Shown piece after piece: positions 49,889-59,388 of a stretch of DNA of 64,000 nt (position 1 is its first letter; each line of letters opens with the position of its first letter). The position numbers were made by a program, and so were the translations under genes. This DNA is from JAWPMT01 sp965215825 (GTDB taxonomy: Bacteria; Bacteroidota; Bacteroidia; Cytophagales; Cyclobacteriaceae), in contig CBDCEM010000003.1 of assembly GCA_965215825.1 (NCBI GenBank), forward strand, positions 3,844,001 through 3,908,000. Direction: 5' to 3'. Under the pieces are notes generated by a model. The model was given only the letters and a program-made list of their open reading frames with translations, made no database searches and was not told where the DNA came from.

Positions 49889-52387
49889 TCAGCTAGTCAT
49901 TTCCTTAAAACTCCTGGGGAAAGTTTCCTGATAAAGCTCGAGGTACTTTTTGGCAAACTCTTCATAAAAATCACTGGCCAGGCCATGCTTCCCAAGGGTG
50001 ATAAGGGCACCAATTTTCAGATGTGCAGCTTGTTCGTGCAGGTCATCGATGCTCAAGATGATATCTGCTATTTTAATCTTGCGTTCCGCTTCGACTACCT
50101 TCTCGCTGATCTGCATCAGACTACTTGTTACGTGGTAATTGACTTTGCCTTTGTAATCATCCAGCCATTCTATTTCGGTGTTAGGCAAAAAAGAGCCTCG
50201 CTCCACCACCGCGATCAATCCATCGAGTACTTTTTCGGAAAACTGCAGACGTAGTTGTTCCAGACTCAGCATGGTCAAATGATAGTCAGTGGGCGCGTCA
50301 CTTTTCCAGACTAGTTTCCAGGCGCCATTTTCATTTTCCACAAGTACGCTATCAATCTGTTGCAGTGCGGAACGTAGGCGTCCCATTGTTACACCCAGTG
50401 CATTCTTGGCTTTGGCCCGCTCGTGTCCCGGCCAAACTTTTTCGTAGATCTTTTGTGCTTTGATACCCTGCGCCTCTCCAATACTATTGAAAAACAACAC
50501 AAGGAATAGCTCTTTGATTTTGGGGCTGAATTGATCGGAAATATTGACACCCCTGGAATCAAATACGGTAAACCCTCCCCATAAACGAATGGCATTCTTT
50601 TCAGATTCTTTCAAGCGTTGGACTTTAGTTGATTCCTTCGCTATAATTCTCTTTCTTCGGGTAATGCTGACGACTAGAAAGGTCACTAACAAAAAAACGA
50701 ACCAGTACGATCTGGGGTAAAAAAAAGAGATCGAAGCATCCTCCGGAACTTTCTCTGGTGGAAACAAAATGCTGAACAATTTGAGTTTGGCTTGTTGACC
50801 TTCGCTTTCCAATGTATAAGCAATCAACTCTCCTGAACTTTCATTTTGAAATAAACCCGCCTGAGTGCGATCAAAACCTTTCTGTACAAATGGGATCGAA
50901 TCACCCACGACTTGAATCATAGGTTCATTCACGCTAACCTTTATTAACGCCAGGTTATTTACTTCGCCAAATACATGATAGCCAAGTACATAGAGCGCCT
51001 GTTCCTTCGCGGATAAGACCATCTGATTGACAACAGAAAAGTGTGAATCTATCTCGGGCATGTCCCACACCTTTTGCAGGGACGAATCACGCATGTCCAA
51101 CAAATGCAAGTCATAAAATTGTTGTTGCCCTAATTCTTGCTTACCACTGAGGTTGCCAATTCCTCCAAAAACATAAAACTGTCCGGTGATCGGACCATTC
51201 GCGATGGCATGATGGTAGCGTGGCGCCAATGTATCTCCTTTTAACGGAACAATAGTCCAGTCTTGCGTCGATCGATCATAAGACCACAATGAGTTTTTGT
51301 AAGTAAAAAACCCATAACCACCCAGTAGCATCAAGTTGCTATCCAGGGGATTGACAAAAGATGCTGATAACCACAAGTTCTGTACAGGAGTTGTCGGATT
51401 AACTTTTTCCGAAATCAATCGAGCTGCTGTATCCACTTGAAACAGTGAAACCCCAACAGGCTCCATGTCATAGGTAATCAATTGATCATTGTACGCATCA
51501 AACATACCAAAGCGCGACGCTATATCCGAAGGCAAAGGAAACTCACTGGCATAACCATTCGTCAAATCAAAGCTTTGTATTTTGTTCGGTTGAACCCACA
51601 ACATTCGCTGACGGATAGGGTCATGACTCACGACCAGGGACATAGGGCCAGTCAATTCACCTATGGATTTCCAATGGAAACTTTGTGACGCCAGCCATTC
51701 TGCATTGGTCACATTGAGATTTTCACCTCCAATGATATCTGAAAGGACATCACCGTCCATCACATCCGCGGACCAATGGTTTGAATATCTGCTCTCCCGA
51801 GTGATTTTGAGGTCCCTTAAGATAAAAGGGGGACAATCGACAGTCTGTAAATCCGGTAAGTCATTGACACCAAAAATGAGCTTTGAAATACGCTGTTCTC
51901 TATTGAACTCGTGTTCATAGTTCTCTCCTCTACTTGTCAGGATCACTTTTGTTCCCTTAAATGTCAGCCGAATATTTCTCCAGTAATTTCTACGAACCTC
52001 GTCCTTTTTAATCGCCAGATTCAGTTCGGTTTCCTGTCCATCGACAATTACTTTGAGATACCCCCCTTTATTTGGCGTGTATAAAAAATCGACTTTACTT
52101 CCTTCGTTGGTCAACGCTCTGAAAATATATCCAAATGACGAGAAGCCATTCATGGACAGGTCAAACTCAATGGCATCAACTGGCTGTATTAAGGCGCTGG
52201 AAATATCAAGACTGGATCGGTGGACCGGATCTACTTCAAAGGATTTAAAGACTAGTCCACGGTTTTTAGAAAATGAGTTTTGGGCATGAAGTGAAAAATG
52301 ATTGAGGAACGAACATATCAAGACTGTCGTGATCAGAACACGACTGCTCAACAACGTCCAGCCTGTGAAGTCCACTTTATTCCTCAT
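49889..52387 (-). CDS. Transmembrane regulator: kelch-like sensor, wHTH and BTAD-like output
   Basis: 832 residues: leader (LICSFLNHFSLHA), an extracytoplasmic jelly-roll-like domain (about 40-200), kelch/galactose-oxidase-like propeller blades (about 215-540, LMLLGGYGFFTYKNSLWSYD, HHAIANGPITGQFYVFGGIG), one membrane helix (about 568-586, WFVFLLVTFLVVSI), then a cytoplasmic winged helix of OmpR/SARP type (about 625-715, IRLWGGFTVFDSRGVNIS, KIYEKVWPGHERAKAKNALG, TMGRLRSAL) and a BTAD-like helical-repeat tail. One polypeptide can thus sense outside and bind DNA inside. Placed 188 bp upstream of the PSD1 operon, it is its likely activator. Confidence 0.85.
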   Translation of the reverse strand: MRNKVDFTGWTLLSSRVLITTVLICSFLNHFSLHAQNSFSKNRGLVFKSFEVDPVHRSSLDISSALIQPVDAIEFDLSMNGFSSFGYIFRALTNEGSKVDFLYTPNKGGYLKVIVDGQETELNLAIKKDEVRRNYWRNIRLTFKGTKVILTSRGENYEHEFNREQRISKLIFGVNDLPDLQTVDCPPFILRDLKITRESRYSNHWSADVMDGDVLSDIIGGENLNVTNAEWLASQSFHWKSIGELTGPMSLVVSHDPIRQRMLWVQPNKIQSFDLTNGYASEFPLPSDIASRFGMFDAYNDQLITYDMEPVGVSLFQVDTAARLISEKVNPTTPVQNLWLSASFVNPLDSNLMLLGGYGFFTYKNSLWSYDRSTQDWTIVPLKGDTLAPRYHHAIANGPITGQFYVFGGIGNLSGKQELGQQQFYDLHLLDMRDSSLQKVWDMPEIDSHFSVVNQMVLSAKEQALYVLGYHVFGEVNNLALIKVSVNEPMIQVVGDSIPFVQKGFDRTQAGLFQNESSGELIAYTLESEGQQAKLKLFSILFPPEKVPEDASISFFYPRSYWFVFLLVTFLVVSITRRKRIIAKESTKVQRLKESEKNAIRLWGGFTVFDSRGVNISDQFSPKIKELFLVLFFNSIGEAQGIKAQKIYEKVWPGHERAKAKNALGVTMGRLRSALQQIDSVLVENENGAWKLVWKSDAPTDYHLTMLSLEQLRLQFSEKVLDGLIAVVERGSFLPNTEIEWLDDYKGKVNYHVTSSLMQISEKVVEAERKIKIADIILSIDDLHEQAAHLKIGALITLGKHGLASDFYEEFAKKYLELYQETFPRSFKEMTS

Positions 52388-52436
52388 TCAATTTCGAAAA
52401 TAATGAGAATCTATTAGGGGCCATCGATTTAGGGAT

Positions 52437-53150
52437 TCAAACAAAAGTCACCATCTCACCGCTTAGGTGCGGCATTTCATTGAATGCCAAAAGATTAAAT
52501 TCTCCGCTGGAAAATAGAAAGGAAGTGAAAGCCGTGTTTCTATGTGAATAATTCAGCGCAGCAACACTTTTCTGATCAGTCATATTCAATGCTTCACCTG
52601 TGATGGAAGCAATCGTACCTCCTGAAGTAAAGGCAGCCACCGTCTCTCCGGACCCGGTACCTTTCAAAATATTATCCAAACCACTTCGAACCTTAACCCG
52701 GAAATCTTTCCAGGGGAGAATACCTTCTATATCCATATTCCCCTCTACCCACTCTTCCAGAAAGTATTTAAAAATCATGAGTTCATTGGATCGTTTTCGC
52801 TTTGGGTCTGCTTTGCTTTTCTCGATCAATTCCCTGACTAAAGGTGATTTCTCCTGCAATGCAGGAATGACACCTCGAACTCCTATATGGGCATTATGCT
52901 CTAGTAAACCCGCTTCTAAAATCGGTTCGGGCAGTGATAAGTCCTGTTTTTTAAATATACTCCTGACAATTTCATAGGTATGTTGTTGACGTTGGAGTGG
53001 CCCTACATACACTTTATCAAAAAGCACTTTCCTTGCTGCCAAATACTTGCCCAATTCCACGGATTGTTCCTCTCCTTTCCCGGAAAGCTGATCATAATTA
53101 TCCGAATCATAAGAAGCTTGTGCATGCCTGAAAAAGTAAAGTTTGCTCAT
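52437..53150 (-). CDS. Histidine phosphatase family protein
   Basis: 237 residues, cytoplasmic, no leader. The phosphoglycerate-mutase-like signature is at the N-terminus (KLYFFRHAQASYD, with R8 and phospho-acceptor H9); LSGKGEEQSVELGKYLAAR and VYVGPLQRQQHTYEIV carry the second Arg, and the late motif AAFTSGGTIASITGEAL replaces the common HG segment (VSHGG). The missing second His there may change the catalytic set. Substrate unknown. It lies 58 bp after the DUF3179-type gene on the same strand. Confidence 0.85.
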   Translation of the reverse strand: MSKLYFFRHAQASYDSDNYDQLSGKGEEQSVELGKYLAARKVLFDKVYVGPLQRQQHTYEIVRSIFKKQDLSLPEPILEAGLLEHNAHIGVRGVIPALQEKSPLVRELIEKSKADPKRKRSNELMIFKYFLEEWVEGNMDIEGILPWKDFRVKVRSGLDNILKGTGSGETVAAFTSGGTIASITGEALNMTDQKSVAALNYSHRNTAFTSFLFSSGEFNLLAFNEMPHLSGEMVTFV

Positions 53151-53208
53151 TGCCCAGGTCCGTTTTTAAGAGCTATGTATTCCAATGATTCATTCATAAA
53201 CAAAAGAC

Positions 53209-54009
53209 TCATTTCTTAAAATTCTCAGCAATGTAACCTGCATCCACTTCCTTTTCCCAGGTCCCGGGTCTTTCATAATCCTGACCTGATTTCAGCACTT
53301 TCGCTGTTGGATAGTTTACTTTAATATCTTTCCACTTCACATCTGACCAATTGGCCTTGTCCATTTCCAATAACCTGGTTCCTTTAAGCGGTCCTGAAAC
53401 AGCTTTATCGATGAGTGGCCACCACAGACTTTCTGTTTCCCGGTCCCACAAAACAAATCCATCTAGTCCGTCCCATACCAGAGAGTCAAAATAGGTATAT
53501 CCACTCAAAGCAAAAGTCAATTCTTCACCTCCATAGTTCCTCTCATAGATAGCTCCCAGGTCTGCCAGAATGCAATACGCTGCCATGATCGGCGTACCAT
53601 CCAGCACATCATTGACCACTTCGTGCCGAGTCAGGTCTTTTACCGCATAAGCCTTTACGTCTTCTCCCTTATGAGCCACCAAAAACCTATCTTCATCTGT
53701 CCAGACCGTATCTGCTTCTTTGATCGAAATAAATTCAGGTTCCAGCAAGGCAGGAAAAGCCTCTCGACCGATGCCATAGTGAAATTGCGAATCTTTCAAA
53801 AGGTAATTGGAGATATCAAAATGTTGGGAACTATCCTTACCCCCATAAAGCATTTGCTTGCCATTTGCTTCGAAAAATTTCCCACCTTCGATAGCAAGGG
53901 GCCGCTTCTTTTTCGGTGTAACTGCCGTTTCAGTTTCAGAAGAATTGGGTTCAGTTTTTTGACAGGAGAACACGAGTAAACCAATAAGGAGCAAGAATAA
54001 TTGTTTCAT
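53209..54009 (-). CDS. DUF3179-like lipoprotein
   Basis: 266 residues with lipobox leader MKQLFLLLIGLLVFSC. After a Ser/Thr-rich linker the domain resembles DUF3179: EFISIKEADTVWTDEDRFLV, EVVNDVLDGTPIMAAYCILA, ELTFALSGYTYFDSLVWDG, FVLWDRETESLWWPLIDKAV. Within DUF3179 the motif GxxxxxxWCPLC is common; here it reads AAYCILADLG with one Cys, a partial loss. Function of the family is unknown. It is followed by the histidine phosphatase gene and is divergent from the BNR propeller gene (234 bp of shared promoter DNA). Confidence 0.75.
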   Translation of the reverse strand: MKQLFLLLIGLLVFSCQKTEPNSSETETAVTPKKKRPLAIEGGKFFEANGKQMLYGGKDSSQHFDISNYLLKDSQFHYGIGREAFPALLEPEFISIKEADTVWTDEDRFLVAHKGEDVKAYAVKDLTRHEVVNDVLDGTPIMAAYCILADLGAIYERNYGGEELTFALSGYTYFDSLVWDGLDGFVLWDRETESLWWPLIDKAVSGPLKGTRLLEMDKANWSDVKWKDIKVNYPTAKVLKSGQDYERPGTWEKEVDAGYIAENFKK

Positions 54010-54243
54010 TTTAAGGACAGGTTAGTTAGAGTAGCTGGACATTAGCGGTACTTTTTGCTATTCATACCAGGTAGAACAGCAAATGAAACCGGAAGATACA
54101 CATCATGATTCATTTTCAACTTCCTCATGCGTTTAAAACCCTACGATTGTATTAGGTCAAAATTGTATACAAAACAGTCGGTCAATCTGATTTAGGCTGC
54201 TGACCAAATTCTTTCTAAGTTTAATGCCTAACCTAAACTGAAC

Positions 54244-57200
54244 ATGAAAAGGATTTTACTACTCGTCCTGACCGGTTTGTTAGCCATTCAAATCCAGGCA
54301 CAAAGAAAAAAAACGAACAATACCACACCCACAGTCGATCCTGGAATCTTCGCTGGTATTTCGATGCGAAACCTCACCCCCGCTAAAACCGCTGGCCGGA
54401 TTGTAGATGTGGCCATTCATCCTGAAAATCACAGCATACGTCTGGTGGCGGTGGCCTCTGGTGGAGTTTGGAAAACGAATAACTCAGGTACTACCTGGAA
54501 GCCAGTTTTCGATCAACAGGGATCATTTTCTATTGGAACTGTTGAGTTTGATCGCAATAATCCCAATATCGCGTGGGTAGGCACAGGTGAAAACAACAGT
54601 CAACGCTCAGTAAGTATGGGCGATGGCATTTATAAAAGCGTCGATGGCGGTAATACATGGACGAACATGGGCTTGAAAACTTCCGAGCACATAGGGAAGA
54701 TTGCTATTCACCCTACCAATTCTGATGTTATTTATGTAGCTGCACAGGGTAGTGTTTGGAAAGATGGAGGTGATCGCGGACTTTATAAAACCACGGATGG
54801 GGGCAAAACGTGGGGACGGGTTCTTCACATAAGTGAAAAAACAGGCATTTCGGATGTTAGTCTGGACCCTAATAATCCAGAAATACTCATCGCAACGACC
54901 TATCAACGCAGGCGACATTTTGGTATTCTGGTCGCCGGAGGACCCGAGGGTGGAGCTTATAAGTCCATAGACGGAGGCAAAACCTGGAATAAGGTAAAGG
55001 GTGGTTTTCCCCAAGGTGAACTGGGAAGAATCGGAATTGCCCGCTCTCCACAAAGACCTGAGGTGCTCTATGCGATTGTTGCAGGAACAGAAATCACAAA
55101 GGGTATTTATCGATCCGAAAACAATGGCGAGAATTGGAAGAAAATGAATGATTACATGGTCATCGATGCGCAGTATTACATGGAAATTTTCCCGGACCCT
55201 TCGCAATTTGACAAGATCTACATTGTAGATGTGGTCACAAAAGTCTCGGAAGACGGAGGGAAAACCCTCAAACGACTTGACCATCGCAATATCCATGTGG
55301 ACAATCACGAAATTGAATTTGACCCCAAAAACCCCGATTATCTAATGATGGCGGGAGATGGTGGCATTTACGAATCCTGGGATCAGGGTCAAAATTGGCG
55401 TTTTACAGACAACATGCCCATCACGCAATTTTATCGGGTGGGAATTGACAATGATACGCCATTCTACAACGTATATGGAGGCACGCAAGATAACACCACA
55501 TTGGGCGGTCCCAGTCAAACCACCAATCAGATGGGTATTCGGAACAGCGACTGGTACCGCACCCTGGGGGGTGATGGTTTCCAGACCAGAGTGGATCCTG
55601 AAAATCCAGACATTTTGTATTCCCAATATCAGTATGCCGGAATCGTGCGGTATGATCGTAAAAGTGGGGAGAGAATGGACATTCAGCCGCAACCAAAAGC
55701 CGGTGAACCTCCTTATCAATGGAATTGGGATTCACCTTTACTGATCAGTGCACATGATAACAAAACACTCTATTTCGCCGCCAATAAACTATTCAAAAGT
55801 ACAGATAGAGGGAATTCATGGAAGGAGGTCAGTCCAGACCTCAGCCGACAAATGGACCGTAACAAAATGGAGGTCATGGGACGTGTTTGGGGCATTGATG
55901 CCATCTTCAAAAATGTATGGACCTCTCCTTACGGCACCATCGTCGCTCTGACAGAATCTCCCGTTAAACAGGGACTCTTGTATGCAGGAACCGATGACGG
56001 GCTTATTCAGATGACCGAAGATGACGGTCAGAGTTGGAGAAAAATTGAAGGCATTTCAGGAGTTCCGAAGCTCGCCTACTTATCGGACCTGTTCGCATCT
56101 CCTCATAATGAAAACACGGTTTTTGCCGTATTCAATTACCACAAATACGGAGATTATACGCCCTACTTCTTCCGGAGCGATGACAAAGGAGTCACCTGGA
56201 AAAACATATCGTCAAATCTACCATCCGGCGAATGGGGCTGGACCATCTATCAAGATCATGTAGCACCCAATCTGCTATTTGCAGGAACGGAATACGGATT
56301 ACATTTCAGTTTGGATGGGGGGAATCAGTGGATCAAATTTAAATCAGGCATCCCTACCATTGCTATTCGCGATATAGAGCTTCAGCAAAGAGAAAATGAT
56401 CTGGTTGCCGCCTCTTTCGGTCGTGGGTTCTATATCCTTGATGACTATAGCTTCCTAAGGGAGGTCTCACAAGGCACGCTAGACAAAGAAGCACATCTGT
56501 TTGAAGTAGCTGATGCTTTGAGTTATCTCACAGACAATCCAGACGGGTATTCACTGGGTAATACTTTCTTCCGTTCTCCAAACCCTGAATTCGGAGCTGT
56601 ATTTACTCATTATGTTAAATCACCTCCGGTAACCTTACAACAACAGCGAAAAAAAACGGAAAAGCATCTAATTGAAAATGATGAGGCAGTACCCTATCCG
56701 GATTGGACTGACTTCACAAAAGAAAAACGTGAAGCCAAGCCTCGTTTGGTCTTCTTAATCAATGACGCTAATGGCCAACAGGTAGCAAGTATCCAATCCA
56801 ATATTCGCCAAGGCATTTCTCGCACATCATGGAATTTGAGGTATGCAGGCACGAATGGCAATGATGGAGCTTTGATCCCTCCTGGGACTTATACCGTACG
56901 CATGGGTCAGGTAGTAAATGGACAATGGACAGATTTCGAAGAGCAACAAACCTTTGAAGTGAAATTACTGAACAACACGACCCTACCGGCAACCGATATA
57001 GCTGCGCAAAAGGAATTTCAACGACGTGTGATTGAAATTGCGCGGGCCATTGACCAGGCCGATGAGTGGGGGAAATCCAATGTTAAGGCCCTGGAAATGA
57101 TTGCAAAAAACATCATAGACCAGGCGGCTCCACCAACACTCCTTAACGAAATCGAAGAAGTGAGACAAGCGCTCCTGGATTTAGATATTCGTCTGAAAGG

Positions 57201-57456
57201 AAATAATCTGATCACTCGAAATATGGAATTGATCCCTCCTTCGATTAACAGTCGCATCAATCGAATTAGGCGAGAATTCTGGAGCTCCACATCGGACCCA
57301 ACCGGCACACAGTTAGAAAGTTTTCAAATCGCAAATGATGAATTCAAAGCCTGGATTGACAATTATAACAGCTTGATGGAACAGGCCAGGTCATTGGACA
57401 TCAAACTTAAAACTACCTCCATTGTCAGTGGACTTAGATTAGACAAGTTGGACTGA
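54244..57456 (+). CDS. Secreted BNR/sortilin-type beta-propeller protein
   Basis: 1070 residues with a signal peptide (MKRILLLVLTGLLAIQIQAQ). Residues about 45-730 form two propellers built of Asp-box repeats, e.g. GIYKSVDGGNTWTNMGL, GLYKTTDGGKTWGRV, GAYKSIDGGKTWNKVKGG, GIYRSENNGENWKKMND and SLDGGNQWIKFKSGIP. From about 760 there is an Ig-like domain (RQGISRTSWNLRYAG, PPGTYTVRMGQVVNGQWTDF), then a helical C-terminus. This is the VPS10/sortilin-like glycosyl-hydrolase-related group, usually annotated without proven activity. It seems monocistronic and converges on the HIT gene. Confidence 0.9.
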   Translation: MKRILLLVLTGLLAIQIQAQRKKTNNTTPTVDPGIFAGISMRNLTPAKTAGRIVDVAIHPENHSIRLVAVASGGVWKTNNSGTTWKPVFDQQGSFSIGTVEFDRNNPNIAWVGTGENNSQRSVSMGDGIYKSVDGGNTWTNMGLKTSEHIGKIAIHPTNSDVIYVAAQGSVWKDGGDRGLYKTTDGGKTWGRVLHISEKTGISDVSLDPNNPEILIATTYQRRRHFGILVAGGPEGGAYKSIDGGKTWNKVKGGFPQGELGRIGIARSPQRPEVLYAIVAGTEITKGIYRSENNGENWKKMNDYMVIDAQYYMEIFPDPSQFDKIYIVDVVTKVSEDGGKTLKRLDHRNIHVDNHEIEFDPKNPDYLMMAGDGGIYESWDQGQNWRFTDNMPITQFYRVGIDNDTPFYNVYGGTQDNTTLGGPSQTTNQMGIRNSDWYRTLGGDGFQTRVDPENPDILYSQYQYAGIVRYDRKSGERMDIQPQPKAGEPPYQWNWDSPLLISAHDNKTLYFAANKLFKSTDRGNSWKEVSPDLSRQMDRNKMEVMGRVWGIDAIFKNVWTSPYGTIVALTESPVKQGLLYAGTDDGLIQMTEDDGQSWRKIEGISGVPKLAYLSDLFASPHNENTVFAVFNYHKYGDYTPYFFRSDDKGVTWKNISSNLPSGEWGWTIYQDHVAPNLLFAGTEYGLHFSLDGGNQWIKFKSGIPTIAIRDIELQQRENDLVAASFGRGFYILDDYSFLREVSQGTLDKEAHLFEVADALSYLTDNPDGYSLGNTFFRSPNPEFGAVFTHYVKSPPVTLQQQRKKTEKHLIENDEAVPYPDWTDFTKEKREAKPRLVFLINDANGQQVASIQSNIRQGISRTSWNLRYAGTNGNDGALIPPGTYTVRMGQVVNGQWTDFEEQQTFEVKLLNNTTLPATDIAAQKEFQRRVIEIARAIDQADEWGKSNVKALEMIAKNIIDQAAPPTLLNEIEEVRQALLDLDIRLKGNNLITRNMELIPPSINSRINRIRREFWSSTSDPTGTQLESFQIANDEFKAWIDNYNSLMEQARSLDIKLKTTSIVSGLRLDKLD

Positions 57457-57485
57457 AATGCCAATTACGTCTTAAAAAAGTATTT

Positions 57486-57504
57486 GAACCAGAGGGTTTG
57501 GTTC
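57486..57504. terminator. Weak bidirectional hairpin between convergent genes
   Basis: GAACCA-gagggtt-TGGTTC, a 6-bp stem in the 86-bp gap between the convergent propeller and HIT genes, with T-rich flanks on the plus side (TTATTGG). Position fits a shared terminator, but the stem is short. Confidence 0.35.
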
Positions 57505-57542
57505 TTATTGGTATTACCAAGGAAAGAGCCAAATCATTTAGG

Positions 57543-57995
57543 TTATTCTTCTTGCGTCACCATGGGGCCAAGTTTCCTTCCCCCCAACAAGTGCATGTGT
57601 AGGTGGAAAACTGACTGACCTGAATCTTCATTGATATTCATTGAAAGGCGGTAGCCCGTTTCCGCAATGCCTTTTTCCTTTGCTAATTTTTTGGCCACCA
57701 GGAACATTTTCCCAAGTAGCAGCGCGTCCTCATCTGTTATGTCGTTGATGGTATAAATCTCCTTTTTAGGGACAATCAATAAATGCACAGGTGTTTGCAA
57801 GCGCAATGGGACAAAAGCAATGATTTCATCGTCTTCATAAACGATTTCCGCCGGGAGTTCCCTTTTGATGATTTTGGTAAATACGGAGCCTTTTGAAATT
57901 TTCTCAGCCTTCTGTTTTTGATAGGCCGCACTCTGACCACTTGCCATGAATGTGATCAGGGAAAAGGCGATACAAAATGGAATAATTTTCTTCAT
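57543..57995 (-). CDS. HIT-family hydrolase with signal peptide
   Basis: 150 residues. The HIT triad is intact: HLHMHLLGG with H131, H133 and H135; FTKIIKRELPAEIVYEDDEI and HLLIVPKKEIYTINDI are the other conserved blocks. HIT proteins split nucleotide-linked substrates (AMP-lysine, ApnA) in the cytoplasm. Here the protein starts with a clear leader (MKKIIPFCIAFSLITFMASG then QSAAYQ) and should be exported, an unusual location. Monocistronic, facing the BNR propeller gene. The fold assignment is firm, the cellular role is not. Confidence 0.9.
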   Translation of the reverse strand: MKKIIPFCIAFSLITFMASGQSAAYQKQKAEKISKGSVFTKIIKRELPAEIVYEDDEIIAFVPLRLQTPVHLLIVPKKEIYTINDITDEDALLLGKMFLVAKKLAKEKGIAETGYRLSMNINEDSGQSVFHLHMHLLGGRKLGPMVTQEE

Positions 57996-58036
57996 GGTGG
58001 TAATACGATGAAAGCAAAAAGATGATAACTACTTTT

Positions 58037-58852
58037 TCAGTTTTCGACCAGGTCAATTTTCAGTTCAAATTGATTATCATTGATTGTCAGACGCTCTCCG
58101 ATTATTTCGTTTTGGATTTCTAATTCATCCAATTTTCCTTTTGCTTTTTGCAGCGAGTTTACCATCAGGGTCAAACCCATTGAGAAACGCTCTGAAGTTT
58201 CCAGCAAAAGCTTAGGGCCTTTCTCAAACTTGTAGAATGGGTCGGCTTTTGTTATGCCTGGTAACCTCTCAAACCCCATAATATCGACAGTCATTGGTCC
58301 CTGTACTGCAATCACCTCCACTGTTTGAATTCCTAAAGCTCCCCCCTGGGATGCTTTCAGTCTTTCGGTAGCATTATTTCTATCTCGTTCCACTTGTTTC
58401 CAATCTTGATAATCACAAACAAAGAGATCAATGTGGTTGGGCAATACCTGATGCAGGGCCAACAAGCTCCAATTCTTATTCTCTTGAATGTTGTCATGTG
58501 AAACACTCATTTCATCCAGCTTCAATATTAATCGCTCAAGGCGCGTTTCCGGTTTTAGTGCCATACCAAAAGGGAGTTCTTTTTCGCTGTGATTGGCATC
58601 CACAAGTTCCAGCACCAAATTACCAAGGGAGACCCCTCCACTCGTGAAGTTTCCCCAATCTTCATAATCCCAAACGATAGGTAGTTGAAGACCTTCAGTG
58701 AAAAATTCAAATTGCTCTTTGGCTTGTTCCGAACGGACATAAATATGTTCAACCTTACTCAAACTAACTTCCTCTCTCCCTGAGCAACCGGCCAATATGA
58801 ACATGATTGTAGGTAGGAGTATTTGAATCAGATATTGATATTTCCTTAGCAT
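58037..58852 (-). CDS. VOC/glyoxalase-like lipoprotein
   Basis: 271 residues, leader LIQILLPTIMFILAGC with lipobox. VOC-like repeats can be traced: VEHIYVRSEQAKEQFEFFTE opens a first beta-alpha-beta-beta-beta unit with GGVSLGNLVLELVDAN, and a second, weaker half lies around IQTVEVIAVQGPMTVDIMGF. The usual metal ligands are not clear, so enzymatic activity is uncertain. An envelope-anchored VOC protein is uncommon. It is divergent from the Fur-family gene with 83 bp between the starts; a link to metal response is possible. Confidence 0.6.
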   Translation of the reverse strand: MLRKYQYLIQILLPTIMFILAGCSGREEVSLSKVEHIYVRSEQAKEQFEFFTEGLQLPIVWDYEDWGNFTSGGVSLGNLVLELVDANHSEKELPFGMALKPETRLERLILKLDEMSVSHDNIQENKNWSLLALHQVLPNHIDLFVCDYQDWKQVERDRNNATERLKASQGGALGIQTVEVIAVQGPMTVDIMGFERLPGITKADPFYKFEKGPKLLLETSERFSMGLTLMVNSLQKAKGKLDELEIQNEIIGERLTINDNQFELKIDLVEN

Positions 58853-58935
58853 TTAGCTACTAATTAACATTGGCAGCTACTAAGGTAAACAGGTGTCTTA
58901 TAAATCTACTTTGATGTTTCTTTGTATATATAATT

Positions 58936-59337
58936 ATGCTTGAGGAGAAACTAGAACATCGGAACATCAAACCCACCAGCATGCGTCTTTTGGTGCTAAG
59001 GCAATTGGTGGAAACCGGAGCAGCTCTAAGCCTGAAAGATCTGGAAGCAAAGTTTGAACGAGCCGATAGAGCAACATTGTACAGAACGCTCAAAACTTTT
59101 GAAGAAAAAAAGCTCATTCACAGCATTGATGACGGCACCGGCGTTGTAAAATACTCCTTATGTGAGGAAGGGTGTGAATGTGAACCTCAGGATCAACACA
59201 TCCATTTTCATTGCGTGAAATGTGGAGAAACCTACTGTCTCACACAATCTAAGATCCCCGAAACTCAAATCCCTACAGGTTTCAAAGCCGCCAGTGCCAG
59301 TATGGTTTATAAGGGCACCTGCGCCAACTGCCGCTGA
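58936..59337 (+). CDS. Fur-family transcriptional regulator (Zur/Fur type)
   Basis: 133 residues. The N-terminal winged helix spans 1-75 (TSMRLLVLRQLVETGAALSL, ATLYRTLKTFEEKKLIHSID). The metal-sensing part has the HIHFHCVKCGETYCL block and a C-terminal CANC, giving two Cys pairs for the structural zinc site, and a Cys-rich insert (CEEGCECEP) before it. Together with the TonB receptor downstream this favours zinc sensing, but iron cannot be excluded. It starts the cluster that continues with the DUF6660-like and TonB genes. Confidence 0.92.
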   Translation: MLEEKLEHRNIKPTSMRLLVLRQLVETGAALSLKDLEAKFERADRATLYRTLKTFEEKKLIHSIDDGTGVVKYSLCEEGCECEPQDQHIHFHCVKCGETYCLTQSKIPETQIPTGFKAASASMVYKGTCANCR

Positions 59338-59349
59338 TTTCACCAAGTT

Positions 59350-59364
59350 TGCAACCGGGTTGCA
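59350..59364. promoter_or_regulatory. 7-1-7 palindrome, candidate Fur/Zur box
   Basis: TGCAACC-g-GGTTGCA, a perfect 7-1-7 inverted repeat 12 bp after the Fur-family stop and 25 bp before the GTG of the Cys-rich gene. The 7-1-7 shape is typical of Fur-family boxes; the position would let the regulator control the TonB receptor operon. Confidence 0.6.
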
Positions 59365-59388
59365 CTGCCTGGTTCGTAACCTTGTATC

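Noticed and set aside
54607..55308. 233-residue frame on the minus strand inside the BNR propeller gene
   Set aside because: It lies wholly within a gene with strong domain evidence, and its protein lacks any leader, motif or repeat; the repeated propeller codons keep the antisense frame open.
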